Source of the DNA: Actinacidiphila glaucinigra
GTDB lineage: Bacteria > Actinomycetota > Actinomycetes > Streptomycetales > Streptomycetaceae
Length of the DNA: 64,000 nucleotides
Assembly (NCBI RefSeq): GCF_900188405.1
Contig: NZ_FZOF01000001.1
Location: 496,001-560,000 of the forward strand
Reading direction: 5' to 3'
Part shown: positions 44,517-53,979 of the stretch, in pieces
Numbering within the stretch: position 1 is the first letter of the stretch
Layout: the number at the start of each line of letters is the position of its first letter
The notes under the pieces: generated by a model
What the model was told of the DNA's origin: nothing
Databases searched by the model: none
What the model saw: the letters and a program-made list of their open reading frames with translations, nothing else
Program-made: the position numbers and the translations under genes

Positions 44517-45494
44517 TCACCGGTTGCCGTACGGGTCGGGGACCGGCGTGCGCTGCACGATCTCCGCGATGACCTGCTCCGGGGTGCGCCGGTTCAACTG
44601 GGCCTGCGCGGTCGGCAGCAGACGGTGCGCCAGTACGGCCGAGGCCAGCGTCTGGACGTCGTCGGGGAGCACGTAGTCCCGGCCGTCCAGGGCCGCCGCC
44701 GCGCGTGCCGCGCGCACCAGGTGCAGCGTGGCGCGCGGGGAGGCGCCGAGCCTCAGGTCCGGGTGGTCCCGGGTGGCCGACACCAGGCTCACCGCGTAGT
44801 GCCGCACGGCCGCGGACACGTGCACCGTCCGTACCGCTTCGACCAGTTTGACGATCTCGTGCGCGTGGGCGACCGGCTGCAGATCGTCCAGCGGGCTGAC
44901 GCCCGCGTGCACGTCGAGCATCTCCAGTTCGGCCTCCAGGCTGGGGTAGCCGATGGAGACCCTGGCCATGAAGCGGTCCCGCTGCGCCTCGGGCAGCGGA
45001 TACGTTCCCTCCATCTCCACCGGGTTCTGGGTGGCGATGACCATGAAGGGGCTCGGCAGCGGGTAGGTGCTGCCGTCGATGGTTACCTGCCGCTCCTCCA
45101 TCGACTCCAGCAGCGCCGACTGCGTCTTGGGCGACGCGCGGTTGATCTCGTCGCCGACCACGATCTGCGCGAAGATCGCGCCCGGTTTGAACTCGAAGTC
45201 GCGGCGCTGCTGGTCGAAGACGCTCACGCCGGTGATGTCCGACGGCAGCAGGTCCGGCGTGAACTGGATGCGCCGGACCGAGCAGTCGATCGACCGGGCC
45301 AGCGCCTTGGAAAGCATCGTCTTGCCGACGCCGGGGACATCCTCGATCAGCAGATGTCCCTCGGCGAGCAAGACCGTCAGCGCAGTCCGTACGACCTCGG
45401 GCTTGCCCTCGATCACGTTCTCCACCGACCGGCGTACGCGGTCCGCCGTGGCAGTCAGATCGCTGAGGCTCGCTCGTGCGTCATAGGTCGTCAC
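44517..45494 (-). CDS. MoxR-family AAA+ ATPase
   Basis: A 325-residue MoxR AAA+ protein. Walker A LLIEDVPGVGKTML is near 49-62, Walker B VVGDEINRASPKTQSALLESMEE near 112-134, sensor 1 MVIATQNP near 150 and LPEAQRDRFM near 167. A C-terminal lid follows. MoxR proteins are chaperone-like ATPases that assemble metal or vWA complexes. It heads the operon with the DUF58 and transglutaminase genes. GTG at 45494 was chosen as the first conserved start. Confidence 0.92.
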   Translation of the reverse strand: MTTYDARASLSDLTATADRVRRSVENVIEGKPEVVRTALTVLLAEGHLLIEDVPGVGKTMLSKALARSIDCSVRRIQFTPDLLPSDITGVSVFDQQRRDFEFKPGAIFAQIVVGDEINRASPKTQSALLESMEERQVTIDGSTYPLPSPFMVIATQNPVEMEGTYPLPEAQRDRFMARVSIGYPSLEAELEMLDVHAGVSPLDDLQPVAHAHEIVKLVEAVRTVHVSAAVRHYAVSLVSATRDHPDLRLGASPRATLHLVRAARAAAALDGRDYVLPDDVQTLASAVLAHRLLPTAQAQLNRRTPEQVIAEIVQRTPVPDPYGNR

Positions 45495-45602
45495 CCGGTT
45501 CTCCTCGGCCCGTTCCTAGGGTCGCGGTCATCCCTGGACCGGCCCTCCCCGTCACACGAAGCATTCTCTCCTTCAACTATGCTCCGCGTCACTCCGCTTC
45601 CG

Positions 45603-46145
45603 TTACTCGTTTGTGATTTCGCGCAGCAGGCCGGTGTGCACGTCGAACACAAACCCCCGCACATCGTCCGTGTGGGCCAGGAAGGGGGACGTCCGGACCC
45701 GCTGCATCGACTGCCGCACATCCTGGTCGACGTCGCGGAAGGACTCCACCGCCCAGGTGGGACGCTGGCCCACCTCCTCCTCCAGCTCCGTGCGGAACTC
45801 CTCGGTCAGCGACTCCAGGCCGCAGCCGGTGTGGTGGATCAGCACGACCGAGCGGGTGCCCAGCGCGCGCTGGCTGATGGTGAGCGAGCGGATGGTGTCG
45901 TCGGTGACCACGCCGCCGGCGTTGCGGATGGTGTGGCAGTCGCCGAGTTCCAGGCCCAGCGCCTTGTGCAGGTCGAGGCGGGCGTCCATGCAGGCGACCA
46001 CGGCCACCTCGAGCACGGGGCGGGCGTCCATGCCGGGGTCGCGGAACTTCTCCGCGTAGCGCCGGTTCGCCTCGACCAGCCGATTGGTGACGGACGCCGT
46101 GCCTGTGCCGGCGGGAACCGCGGACTGATGCGCGTTTATCGACAT
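45603..46145 (-). CDS. beta-class carbonic anhydrase
   Basis: A 180-residue beta carbonic anhydrase interconverting CO2 and bicarbonate. Zinc ligands are Cys52 (VACMDARLD, with the Asp54-Arg56 dyad), His105 and Cys108 (LIHHTGCG). It resembles the small beta-CA Rv1284 of M. tuberculosis. ATG at 46145 follows a weak upstream site; a long frame upstream lacks a start with a ribosome-binding site. It is divergent from mraZ, with a 235-nt regulatory spacer between them, and lies alone between two operons. Confidence 0.9.
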   Translation of the reverse strand: MSINAHQSAVPAGTGTASVTNRLVEANRRYAEKFRDPGMDARPVLEVAVVACMDARLDLHKALGLELGDCHTIRNAGGVVTDDTIRSLTISQRALGTRSVVLIHHTGCGLESLTEEFRTELEEEVGQRPTWAVESFRDVDQDVRQSMQRVRTSPFLAHTDDVRGFVFDVHTGLLREITNE

Positions 46146-46312
46146 GACACGACCGTAGAGCGCGCGGTCTCTTCCGACCTGCTGTGGGGTCCGGCAAATC
46201 TCGGTCAAACCGGTGCACTGTGAGGTAACCCACAGGCGTCGCGCGCGCTCGCCCGTGCGGGTGATTCGCTCGCCCGGGCCCGCGAGGGCGCCTGCGCCAG
46301 TGCGGGCTTCTC

Positions 46313-46353
46313 GTTGACCGTGGGGACCGGTGGAGTAAAGTGGCGCGAAGTGG
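46313..46353 (+). promoter_or_regulatory. mraZ promoter with four MraZ boxes
   Basis: TTGACC (46313-46318), 17-nt spacer and TAAAGT (46336-46341) form a strong vegetative promoter. GTGG repeats start at 46320, 46330, 46340 and 46350, exactly 10 bp apart. MraZ binds tandem TGGG-type boxes upstream of its own gene, so autorepression of the dcw cluster is expected. Confidence 0.88.
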
Positions 46354-46380
46354 GTCGCCAGCCTAGCGCGGGAGGTGCGG

Positions 46381-46812
46381 ATGTTCCTCGGGACGTACGC
46401 GCCACGGCTGGACGACAAGAGCCGGCTGGTCCTCCCCGCGAAGTTCCGCGAGCAGTTCGCGGACGGCCTGGTCATCACCAAGGGCCAGGAGCGCTGCCTG
46501 TACGTATGGCCGGTCGAGGGCTTCCGCGCCCTCACCGAGGAGCTCCGCCGGGCCCCCCTCACCTCCAAGGCGGCACGCGACTACATGCGGGTCCTCTTCG
46601 CCGGCGCCCACGACGAGGTCCCCGACAAGCAGGGCCGGGTCACCCTCCCGCAGCCCCTGCGCGACTACGCCGGACTGCGCCGCGAATGCGCGGTGATCGG
46701 CGCCAACACCCGGGTCGAGGTGTGGGACGCGGCGGCCTGGGAGGACTATCTGGCGGGTCAGGAAGACGCCTTTTCGGCGTTGTCCCAGGAGGTGCCTCCC
46801 GGCTTACTGTGA
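46381..46812 (+). CDS. mraZ: transcriptional regulator MraZ
   Basis: A 143-residue AbrB/SpoVT-like DNA-binding protein with two copies of the half-motif: [15 protein letters not shown] (about 11-25) and [16 protein letters not shown] (about 83-98). It binds the repeats in its own promoter and opens the dcw cluster. The ATG at 46381 is preferred to the GTG six bases earlier because GGGAGG lies 5 nt before it and homologues begin MFLGTY. The promoter carries the family's tandem boxes. Length is typical. Confidence 0.95.
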   Translation: MFLGTYAPRLDDKSRLVLPAKFREQFADGLVITKGQERCLYVWPVEGFRALTEELRRAPLTSKAARDYMRVLFAGAHDEVPDKQGRVTLPQPLRDYAGLRRECAVIGANTRVEVWDAAAWEDYLAGQEDAFSALSQEVPPGLL

Positions 46813-46968
46813 CCTCGCCCGTAGCCTGATGACTCACGTCCGTGTACGTGACGCTCGGCCTCCTCCCGCTCCCCGGTCCGCTGGCACTCCTTCCCCGGTG
46901 CCAGATGGCCGCCCACGAGCGGGCGGGGACCCAGTGGTACGTCCCCGCGAGCAGATGAGAAGGGCTTC
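46813..46968. other. spacer between mraZ and rsmH
   Basis: A 156-nt gap, unusual for this tightly packed cluster. No ORF, hairpin or operator stands out; rsmH is preceded by AGAAGGG at about 46956-46962. Confidence 0.4.
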
Positions 46969-47937
46969 ATGAGCACCACCCCGTCCGAGCCACGCCACGT
47001 CCCGGTCATGCTGGACCGCTGCCTGGACATGCTGGCCCCCGCCGTCGAAGCGCCGGGCGCCGTGGTCGTGGACGCCACCCTCGGCCTCGGCGGGCACAGC
47101 GAGGCACTGCTGAGGCGGTTCCCCGAGGTCCGGCTGATCGCCGTCGACCGCGACCCCGCCGCGCTCAAGCTCGCCGGTGAGCGGCTCGCGCCGTACGGGG
47201 ACCGGGCCACCCTCGTGCACGCGGTCTACGACGAGATCCCCGAGGTGCTGGAACGGCTGGGCGTCCCCAAGGTGCAGGGCGTCCTGTTCGACCTCGGCGT
47301 CTCCTCCATGCAACTGGACGAGGCCGACCGGGGCTTCGCGTACGCCCAGGACGCGCCGCTGGACATGCGCATGAACCAGACGGCGGGCATCAGCGCCGCC
47401 GAGGTCCTCAACACCTATCCGCCGGGCGAGCTGGTGCGGGTGCTGCGCGAATACGGCGAGGAGAAGTTCGCCCGCAAGATCGTGGAGGCGGTCGTCCGCG
47501 AGCGGGAGCGCGAGCCCTTCACCAACAGCGCCCGGCTGGTCGAGCTGATCCGCGAGGCGCTGCCGCAGGCCGCCAAGCGCACCGGCGGCAACCCGGCCAA
47601 GCGCACCTTCCAGGCGCTGCGCATCGAGGTCAACGGAGAGCTGACGGTTCTGGAGCGGGCCATCCCGGCGGCCGTCGCCGCGCTCGCGGTGGGCGGCCGG
47701 ATCGCCGTGCTGTCGTACCACTCCCTGGAGGACCGCCTCGTCAAGGGCGTCCTCGCGGCCGGCGCGGCCACCACGGCGCCGCCCGGGCTGCCCGTGGTGC
47801 CGGAGCAGTACCAGCCGCGGCTCAGGCTGCTCACCCGCGGCGCCGAGCTGCCCACGGAGGACGAGATCGCCGCCAACCGCCGGGCCGCCCCGGCCCGCCT
47901 GCGCGGCGCCCAGCGGATCCGCGAGGCACTGAAATGA
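46969..47937 (+). CDS. rsmH: 16S rRNA (cytosine(1402)-N4)-methyltransferase
   Basis: RsmH (MraW), 322 residues, methylates C1402 of 16S rRNA with SAM. Motifs include [13 protein letters not shown] near 10, [14 protein letters not shown] near 35, AVDRDPAAL near 58 and [19 protein letters not shown] near 107. [15 protein letters not shown] near 205 and [14 protein letters not shown] near 243 complete the set. ATG at 46969 follows AGAAGGG. It overlaps ftsL by 4 nt (ATGA). Confidence 0.96.
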   Translation: MSTTPSEPRHVPVMLDRCLDMLAPAVEAPGAVVVDATLGLGGHSEALLRRFPEVRLIAVDRDPAALKLAGERLAPYGDRATLVHAVYDEIPEVLERLGVPKVQGVLFDLGVSSMQLDEADRGFAYAQDAPLDMRMNQTAGISAAEVLNTYPPGELVRVLREYGEEKFARKIVEAVVREREREPFTNSARLVELIREALPQAAKRTGGNPAKRTFQALRIEVNGELTVLERAIPAAVAALAVGGRIAVLSYHSLEDRLVKGVLAAGAATTAPPGLPVVPEQYQPRLRLLTRGAELPTEDEIAANRRAAPARLRGAQRIREALK

Positions 47938-48365
47938 GGCGGCGCAGCTCGGCGGCGCGCTCACCCTTCGTGCTGCTGATCGTGCTGCTGCTGGGCGGCG
48001 GCCTGATCACCCTGCTGCTGCTCAACTCGGCGGTGAACCGGGACTCCTTCAAGTTCAGCGAACTGCAGAAGAAGACCACCCAGTACACCGACGAGGAGCA
48101 GGCGCTGCAGCAGGAGGTCGACCGGTACTCGGCGCCGGACGCGCTGGACGAGCAGGCCCGCGAGCTGGGCATGGTCCCCGGCGGCAACCCGGCCTTCCTC
48201 GCCCCCGACGGCACCGTCCTCGGCAAGCCCGGCGCCGCGCCGTACGTTCCGGCGCCCAGCCCGAGCACGGCGCCCGCCACCGTCGCGCCCAGCGGCTCCG
48301 CGGCCGCCTCCCTGGGCCCGACGCCGTCAGCCAAGCCCAGCACGAGCCCGCAGGAGACCCCGTGA
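47934..48365 (+). CDS. ftsL: cell division protein FtsL
   Basis: A 143-residue bitopic division protein. The short basic N-terminus precedes one transmembrane helix ([23 protein letters not shown], about 12-34). A periplasmic coiled-coil ([27 protein letters not shown]) is followed by a Pro/Ser-rich disordered tail of about 45 residues. In Streptomyces FtsL and DivIC support septum formation in sporulating hyphae. ATG at 47934 overlaps the rsmH stop. Sequence is weakly conserved, so the call rests on topology plus position between rsmH and ftsI. Confidence 0.88.
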   Translation: MRRRSSAARSPFVLLIVLLLGGGLITLLLLNSAVNRDSFKFSELQKKTTQYTDEEQALQQEVDRYSAPDALDEQARELGMVPGGNPAFLAPDGTVLGKPGAAPYVPAPSPSTAPATVAPSGSAAASLGPTPSAKPSTSPQETP

Positions 48366-48438
48366 CCACAGCTCCGGGGCCCCGTGCCCTCCGCCCGCCC
48401 CGATCCGCCCGTCCGGCCGGCCGGGAAGGTGCCGGGGC

Positions 48439-50793
48439 GTGGTGACCCGCGACGGGGAGCCGCCGCGCGAACGGGGCGAACGGGGCGAGCGGCGTGACCG
48501 GGCCGGTCGGCCCGACCGGGAGAAGGGCGCCGGACGCCCGGGGCGCGATGCCCAGGGCCGCGGTGACCGCGGTGACGGTGGCGGGGCCGCCCCCCGGCGC
48601 CGGCAGGTGCCCCGAGGGCGCGACGGCGACGCCGGAGCCCCCGCACGCGGCGGCGAGGCCGCGGAGCCCCGGCGCAGGACGACGCCCGGCCAGCAGGGGG
48701 CGCGGCGGCCCGCCGCACGCGGCGCCCGGCCGCGCGAGGACGCCGCCCGGGCCGCCCGGGGGGCGGGCCGCGACCCGCGCGCCCGCAGGACCACCCCCGG
48801 CGAGGAGGGACCGGGCACCTCCGGCGTGGCGCACGGCCGCACCCCCGGCGCCCGCAGGCCGGCCGGCGGGCGTGACCGCGACGCCGCCGCCCGGGACCGG
48901 GCCGGCCGCGCGGCCGTACCGCCGCGGCGCAGGCCCCCGCGCCCGGTCACACCGGCCGGTGCCCCACTGCTGCGGCTGGGCCGGCCGCGTCCGCGTCTGC
49001 GGCTGGTCAGCTTCGCGCTGACCCTGGTGATGCTGACCTTCGTCATCCGGCTCTTCCAGGTGCAGGCCGTGGACGCCGCGACGTACGCCGCCAAGGCCGA
49101 GGTCAACCGGAACGTCAAGGTGACCCTCGCCGCCGAGCGCGGGACGATCACCGACCGCAACGGGGTCGACCTGGCCACCACCGTGGACGCGTACGACATC
49201 ACGGCCGACCCGATGCTCTTCACCCCCAAGTACGCCAAGGCCGAGGACGCTCCGGCCCGCGCCGCCGAACTGCTCGCGCCGATCGTCGACGGGGACGAGA
49301 AGAAGATCGCGAAGCAGCTCGCCAACTACCCGGGGTCGCGCAACGAGATCATCGCCCGGCAGCAGTCGCCGCAGGTCTGGAACCAGATCAAGGACCTGCA
49401 GAGCGCGCTCGCCGACCGGGCCGACAAGGGCGACGGCGTCAACTACCTCGCCGGCGTCTTCCGGCTCCGGCACGCCAAGCGCGTCTACCCCGCGAGCGAC
49501 CTCGCGGCGGGCGTGGTCGGCTGGGTGAACGCCTCCGGCGCGGGCGGCGGCGGCCTGGAGAGCCGCCTGGACAAGGCGCTCGCGGGCAAGGACGGCACCG
49601 TCACCTACGCGCAGTCCGGCGGCCGCCGGGTGCCGACGGCCAGCATGCAGGAGCGTGCCGCCGAGCCCGGCACCGACGTGGAGCTGACGCTGGACCGGGA
49701 CATCCAGTGGGCGGCCCAGCGGGCGATCACCCAGCAGGTGCGGGCGTCCGACGCCGACCGCGGCTACGTGATCGTCCAGGACACCCGCACCGGGCAGGTG
49801 CTGGCCATGGCCAACGCCCCCGGTTTTGACCCCAACGACCTGACCCGGGCGGACCCCACCGCCCTCGGCAACGCCTCCCTGCAGGACGCGTACGAGCCCG
49901 GCAGTGTCAGCAAGCTGATGTCCATGGCCGCGGTTCTCGACGAGGGCGTGGCCACCCCCGACACCCACGTCACGGTGCCCGGCACCCTGCCGCGCGCCGA
50001 CCGGGTCTTCCACGACGACGTGGACCACGGCACCTGGTACCTCACCCTGAACGGCGTGCTCGCCAAGTCCAGCAACATCGGCACGATCCTGGCCGCCGAG
50101 CAGCTCGGCAAGAACCAGAAGCAGGCCAACCGCGTCCTCTACTCTTATCTGAGGAAATTCGGCATCGGGCGGCCCACGGGGGTCGGGTTCCCCGGGGAGA
50201 CGCCCGGCATCCTGGCGAGGCCGGACCAGTGGAACGCGTCCCAGCAGTACACCATCCCCTTCGGGCAGGGCCTGTCGCTCAACGCGCTGCAGGCCACCTC
50301 GGTCTACTCGACGATCGCCAACGGCGGGGTACGGGTCGAGCCCAGCCTGGTGCGCGGCACGACCGGCCCGGACGGCCGCTTCGTCCCGTCCCGGGAGCCG
50401 GCGAGGACCCGGGTGGTCAGCACCAAGACCGCCAGGACGCTCTCCACCATGCTGGAGTCCGTGGTCGGCGACGAGCAGGGCACCGGAACCAAGGCCCGGA
50501 TCGCCGGGTACCGCGTGGCGGGCAAGACCGGCACGGCCAACCGGGTGGACCCGGAAACGGGCACCTACAGCGGCTACACGGCCTCCTTCATGGGGTTCGC
50601 CCCCGCGGACGACCCGCGCCTGACCGTGTCGTGCGTGATCCAGAACCCGACCCGCGGCAGTTATTTCGGTGGTCAGATCTGCGGCCCGGTGTTCAAGCGG
50701 GTCATGGAGTTCGCCCTGAAGTCCCTGCAGGTGGCACCGAGCGGAGCCAAGACCCCGAACCTGCCGGTCGAGTGGGACCCCTCGAAGCCGTGA
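48439..50793 (+). CDS. ftsI: division transpeptidase FtsI (PBP3) with long basic N-terminus
   Basis: A 784-residue class B penicillin-binding protein cross-linking septal peptidoglycan. Residues about 1-185 are disordered and extremely rich in Arg, Gly, Pro and Ala. A transmembrane helix follows (RLVSFALTLVMLTFVIRLFQV, about 190-210), then the pedestal and the transpeptidase domain. Active-site motifs are SVSK near 489-492, SSN near 544 and KTGTAN near 695. GTG at 48439 follows GGGAAGG by 9 nt. FtsI of other Streptomyces, as I recall, has a shorter N-tail. It lies 73 nt after ftsL. Confidence 0.93.
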   Translation: MVTRDGEPPRERGERGERRDRAGRPDREKGAGRPGRDAQGRGDRGDGGGAAPRRRQVPRGRDGDAGAPARGGEAAEPRRRTTPGQQGARRPAARGARPREDAARAARGAGRDPRARRTTPGEEGPGTSGVAHGRTPGARRPAGGRDRDAAARDRAGRAAVPPRRRPPRPVTPAGAPLLRLGRPRPRLRLVSFALTLVMLTFVIRLFQVQAVDAATYAAKAEVNRNVKVTLAAERGTITDRNGVDLATTVDAYDITADPMLFTPKYAKAEDAPARAAELLAPIVDGDEKKIAKQLANYPGSRNEIIARQQSPQVWNQIKDLQSALADRADKGDGVNYLAGVFRLRHAKRVYPASDLAAGVVGWVNASGAGGGGLESRLDKALAGKDGTVTYAQSGGRRVPTASMQERAAEPGTDVELTLDRDIQWAAQRAITQQVRASDADRGYVIVQDTRTGQVLAMANAPGFDPNDLTRADPTALGNASLQDAYEPGSVSKLMSMAAVLDEGVATPDTHVTVPGTLPRADRVFHDDVDHGTWYLTLNGVLAKSSNIGTILAAEQLGKNQKQANRVLYSYLRKFGIGRPTGVGFPGETPGILARPDQWNASQQYTIPFGQGLSLNALQATSVYSTIANGGVRVEPSLVRGTTGPDGRFVPSREPARTRVVSTKTARTLSTMLESVVGDEQGTGTKARIAGYRVAGKTGTANRVDPETGTYSGYTASFMGFAPADDPRLTVSCVIQNPTRGSYFGGQICGPVFKRVMEFALKSLQVAPSGAKTPNLPVEWDPSKP

Positions 50794-50949
50794 CCGGCGA
50801 GCAGGGGAGGAAGGAACGGCGGCCGTGAACGGACACGACCCCACAGCTCCGGGTACGGGCGGTAGCCCCGCGCACGCGGACCGTACCGGAGGAAGCAGCA
50901 GGCCGGAAGCCCGGCGGGGAGCTTTTGGCCCGGACCCGGGCCCGGCGGG

Positions 50950-50955
50950 TACTCT
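50950..50955 (+). promoter_or_regulatory. -10 (TACTCT) ahead of murE start
   Basis: TACTCT ends 7 nt before the GTG at 50963. This suggests murE has its own leaderless promoter inside the dcw cluster. Confidence 0.5.
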
Positions 50956-50962
50956 CACGGCC

Positions 50963-52558
50963 GTGTCACACGCTGATCAGTCCCCCGGCCCCGAACAGAA
51001 GCAGCCGGGCGCACCCCGCCCGGCCCAGGTCCGCCCCGTACCGCCCGCGGAACTGGCCGCGCGGCTGGGCGTGGAACCGCCCGCGCCCGGTGCCGCCCCG
51101 GTCACCGGGATCACGCACGACTCACGGGCCGTCCGCCCCGGCGACCTGTACGCCGCGCTGCCCGGCGCCCGCTTCCACGGTGCCGACTTCGCACCGCAGG
51201 CGGCCGAACTGGGGGCCGCGGCGATCCTCACCGACCCCGCCGGCGCCGAGCGCGCCGCCGCGACCGGCCTGCCGGTGCTGACGGTCGAGGACCCCCGGTC
51301 CCGGATGGGCGACCTGGCCGCCGAGATCTACGGCCGGCCGGGTGAGGGCCTGCTGCAGATCGGGATCACCGGCACCTCCGGCAAGACCACCACCGCCTAC
51401 CTCATCGAGGGCGGCCTGCGCGCCGTGCACGGTGACAGGACGGGACTGATCGGAACGGTCGAGTCGCGGATCGGCGACGAGCGGCTCAAGAGCGAGCGCA
51501 CCACCCCCGAGGCCACGGATCTGCAGGCGCTCTTCGCGGTGATGCGCGAGCGCGGTATCGAGGCGCTGGTCATGGAGGTCTCCAGCCACGCCCTGGTGCT
51601 GGGCCGGGTGGACGGCGCGGTCTTCGACGTCGCCGTCTTCAACAACCTCAGCCCCGAGCACATGGAGTTCCACTCGGGCATGGAGGACTACTTCCAGGCC
51701 AAGGCGCAGCTGTTCACCCCGCGCCGCAGCAAGGCCGGGGTGGTCAACATCGACGACGAGTACGGCCGCCGCCTGGTCCGCGAGTCCCAGGTCCCGGTCA
51801 CCACCTTCTCCGCCGAGGGCCACCCGGACGCCGACTGGCGCGCCGAGCACGTCGTGACCGGGCCGCTGCGCTCCACCTTCACCGTGGCCGGTCCCGGCGG
51901 CGTGCGGATCGAGGCCGCCTCGCCCCTTCCCGGGCCCTTCAACGTCGCCAACGCGCTCGCCGCGATCACCGCCCTGGCGGCGGCCGGGATCGACCCGCAG
52001 ACGGCCGCCCAGGGCGTCGCCGCCGTCCCGGGCGTACCGGGCCGGCTGGAACGCGTCGACGCCGGACAGCCGTACCTCGCGGTCGTCGACTACGCGCACA
52101 AGACCGACGCCGTGGAATCGGTGCTGCGGGCCCTGCGCAAGGTCACCAAGGGCAGCCTGCACATCGTCCTCGGCTGCGGCGGAGACCGCGACGAGACCAA
52201 ACGCGGCCCGATGGGCGCCGCCGCGGCACGGCTGGCCGACACGGCCGTGCTGACCTCCGACAACCCCCGCTCCGAGGACCCGCTCGCGATCCTCACCGCG
52301 ATGCTGGCGGGAGCGGCCGGGGTGCCCGCGCACGAGCGGGGTCATGTCGTCGTCGAACCCGACCGGGCGGCGGCCATCGCGACCGCCGTCGCCCTTGCCC
52401 GGCCGGACGACACCGTACTGGTGGCCGGCAAGGGCCATGAGCAGGGCCAGGACATCGCCGGAGTGGTACGCCCCTTCGACGACCGACAAGTGCTGCGCGC
52501 GGCCGTCGAACGGGCCGCCGCCACACCAGCGCAGGAGAAGGACCAGGACCAGCTGTGA
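50963..52558 (+). CDS. murE: UDP-MurNAc-L-Ala-D-Glu:diaminopimelate ligase
   Basis: MurE, 531 residues from this start, adds diaminopimelate (LL-DAP in Streptomyces) to the peptidoglycan stem. ATP-binding GITGTSGKTTTAYL is near 138, VMEVSSHAL near 203, the DAP-recognition motif DNPRSEDP near 432 and GKGHEQGQ near 492. The GTG at 50963 is preferred: it lies 7 nt after TACTCT and gives an N-terminus like other MurE. A GTG at 50825, with GGAAGGA upstream, would add 46 residues and is an alternative. Overlaps murF by 4 nt. Confidence 0.92.
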   Translation: MSHADQSPGPEQKQPGAPRPAQVRPVPPAELAARLGVEPPAPGAAPVTGITHDSRAVRPGDLYAALPGARFHGADFAPQAAELGAAAILTDPAGAERAAATGLPVLTVEDPRSRMGDLAAEIYGRPGEGLLQIGITGTSGKTTTAYLIEGGLRAVHGDRTGLIGTVESRIGDERLKSERTTPEATDLQALFAVMRERGIEALVMEVSSHALVLGRVDGAVFDVAVFNNLSPEHMEFHSGMEDYFQAKAQLFTPRRSKAGVVNIDDEYGRRLVRESQVPVTTFSAEGHPDADWRAEHVVTGPLRSTFTVAGPGGVRIEAASPLPGPFNVANALAAITALAAAGIDPQTAAQGVAAVPGVPGRLERVDAGQPYLAVVDYAHKTDAVESVLRALRKVTKGSLHIVLGCGGDRDETKRGPMGAAAARLADTAVLTSDNPRSEDPLAILTAMLAGAAGVPAHERGHVVVEPDRAAAIATAVALARPDDTVLVAGKGHEQGQDIAGVVRPFDDRQVLRAAVERAAATPAQEKDQDQL

Positions 52559-53979
52559 TCCCACTCACCCTCGCCGAGGTCGCACACGCGGTCGGCGGGA
52601 GCACGCACGACATACCGGACCCGACGCTGCCCGTCACCGGGTCCGTCGAGATCGACTCCCGCAAGGTGACGCCGGGCGGCCTGTTCGTCGCTTTCCAGGG
52701 CGAGCACGTGGACGGCCACGACTACGCGAAGCAGGCCGTCGCGGCCGGAGCGGCGGCCGTGCTGGCCGCCCGGCCGGTCGGCGTGCCCGCGATCGTCGTG
52801 GACGACGTCCAGCTCGCCCTCGGCGCCCTGGCCGCGCACGTCATCGAACGGCTCGGCGCGACCCTCGTGGCGCTGACCGGATCGGCGGGCAAGACCAGCA
52901 CCAAGGACCTCACCGCACAGGTCCTCAAGCGGCTGGCCCCGACCGTCTGGACGCCCGGCTCGCTCAACAACGAGATCGGGCTGCCGCTGACCGCGCTGAG
53001 CGCCGACGCCTCCACCCGGCACCTGGTGCTGGAGATGGGCGCCCGCGGCATCGGCCACATCCGCTACCTCACCGAGCTGACCCCGCCGCGCATCGGCGTC
53101 GTCCTCAACGTCGGCACCGCCCACATCGGCGAGTTCGGCGGCCGCGAGCAGATCGCCCAGGCCAAGGGCGAGCTGGTCGAGGCGCTGCCGGAGGCCGCCG
53201 AAGGCGGCGTCGCCGTACTGAATGCGGACGATCCCCTCGTACGTGCCATGTCCTCCCGCACCGCGGCGCGCGTCGTGCTGTTCGGCGAGTCCGCCGACGC
53301 CGACGTCCGCGCCGAGAACGTCCGCCTCAACGACCGAGGTCAGGCCGTCTTCACGCTCACAACACCTACCGGGTGCAGCGAAGTGACCTTGCGCCTGTAC
53401 GGTGAGCACCACGTGTCGAACGCGCTTGCCGCGGCCGCCGTTGCCCGTGAACTCGGCATGCCCGTCGACGAGATCGCCACCGCGCTCTCCGAGGCGGGGA
53501 CGCTGTCCCGCTGGCGTATGGAGGTCGTCGAACGGCCTGATGGCGTAACGGTCGTGAACGACGCCTACAACGCGAACCCCGAGTCCATGCGAGCCGCCCT
53601 GCGCGCGCTCGCGGCCATGGGGCGTGCCGCCGAGGCACGCGGGGGACGCACGTGGGCGGTGCTGGGCGAGATGGCGGAGCTCGGCGGGGAGGCCCTCGCG
53701 GAGCACGACGCTGTCGGACGGCTCGCCGTCCGGCTCAACGTCAGCAAGCTCGTGGCAGTCGGCGGCCAGGCGGCCGCCTGGGTGCAAATGGGCGCCTACA
53801 ACGAGGGTTCGTGGGGTGAGGAGTCGGTGCACGTGTCCGACGCTGAGGCGGCGATCGACCTGTTGCGCAGTGAACTGCGTCCGGGGGACGTCGTGCTGGT
53901 GAAGGCATCGAGGGCGGTCGGCCTGGAGCGGGTCGCACTCGCGCTGCTCGACGGCGTCGAGGGCGGGGGCGCTCAGTAA
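52555..53979 (+). CDS. murF: UDP-MurNAc-tripeptide:D-Ala-D-Ala ligase
   Basis: MurF, 474 residues, adds D-Ala-D-Ala to complete the UDP-MurNAc pentapeptide. ATP-binding [14 protein letters not shown] is near 107, [11 protein letters not shown] near 160, [14 protein letters not shown] near 182, [13 protein letters not shown] near 284 and [10 protein letters not shown] near 337. GTG at 52555 overlaps the murE stop. Its stop overlaps the mraY ATG by one base. Confidence 0.96.
   Translation: MIPLTLAEVAHAVGGSTHDIPDPTLPVTGSVEIDSRKVTPGGLFVAFQGEHVDGHDYAKQAVAAGAAAVLAARPVGVPAIVVDDVQLALGALAAHVIERLGATLVALTGSAGKTSTKDLTAQVLKRLAPTVWTPGSLNNEIGLPLTALSADASTRHLVLEMGARGIGHIRYLTELTPPRIGVVLNVGTAHIGEFGGREQIAQAKGELVEALPEAAEGGVAVLNADDPLVRAMSSRTAARVVLFGESADADVRAENVRLNDRGQAVFTLTTPTGCSEVTLRLYGEHHVSNALAAAAVARELGMPVDEIATALSEAGTLSRWRMEVVERPDGVTVVNDAYNANPESMRAALRALAAMGRAAEARGGRTWAVLGEMAELGGEALAEHDAVGRLAVRLNVSKLVAVGGQAAAWVQMGAYNEGSWGEESVHVSDAEAAIDLLRSELRPGDVVLVKASRAVGLERVALALLDGVEGGGAQ

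Noticed and set aside
48055..50958. 967-codon minus-strand frame opposite ftsL and ftsI
   Set aside because: A GC-driven shadow; no conserved motif, and it covers two well-supported division genes.
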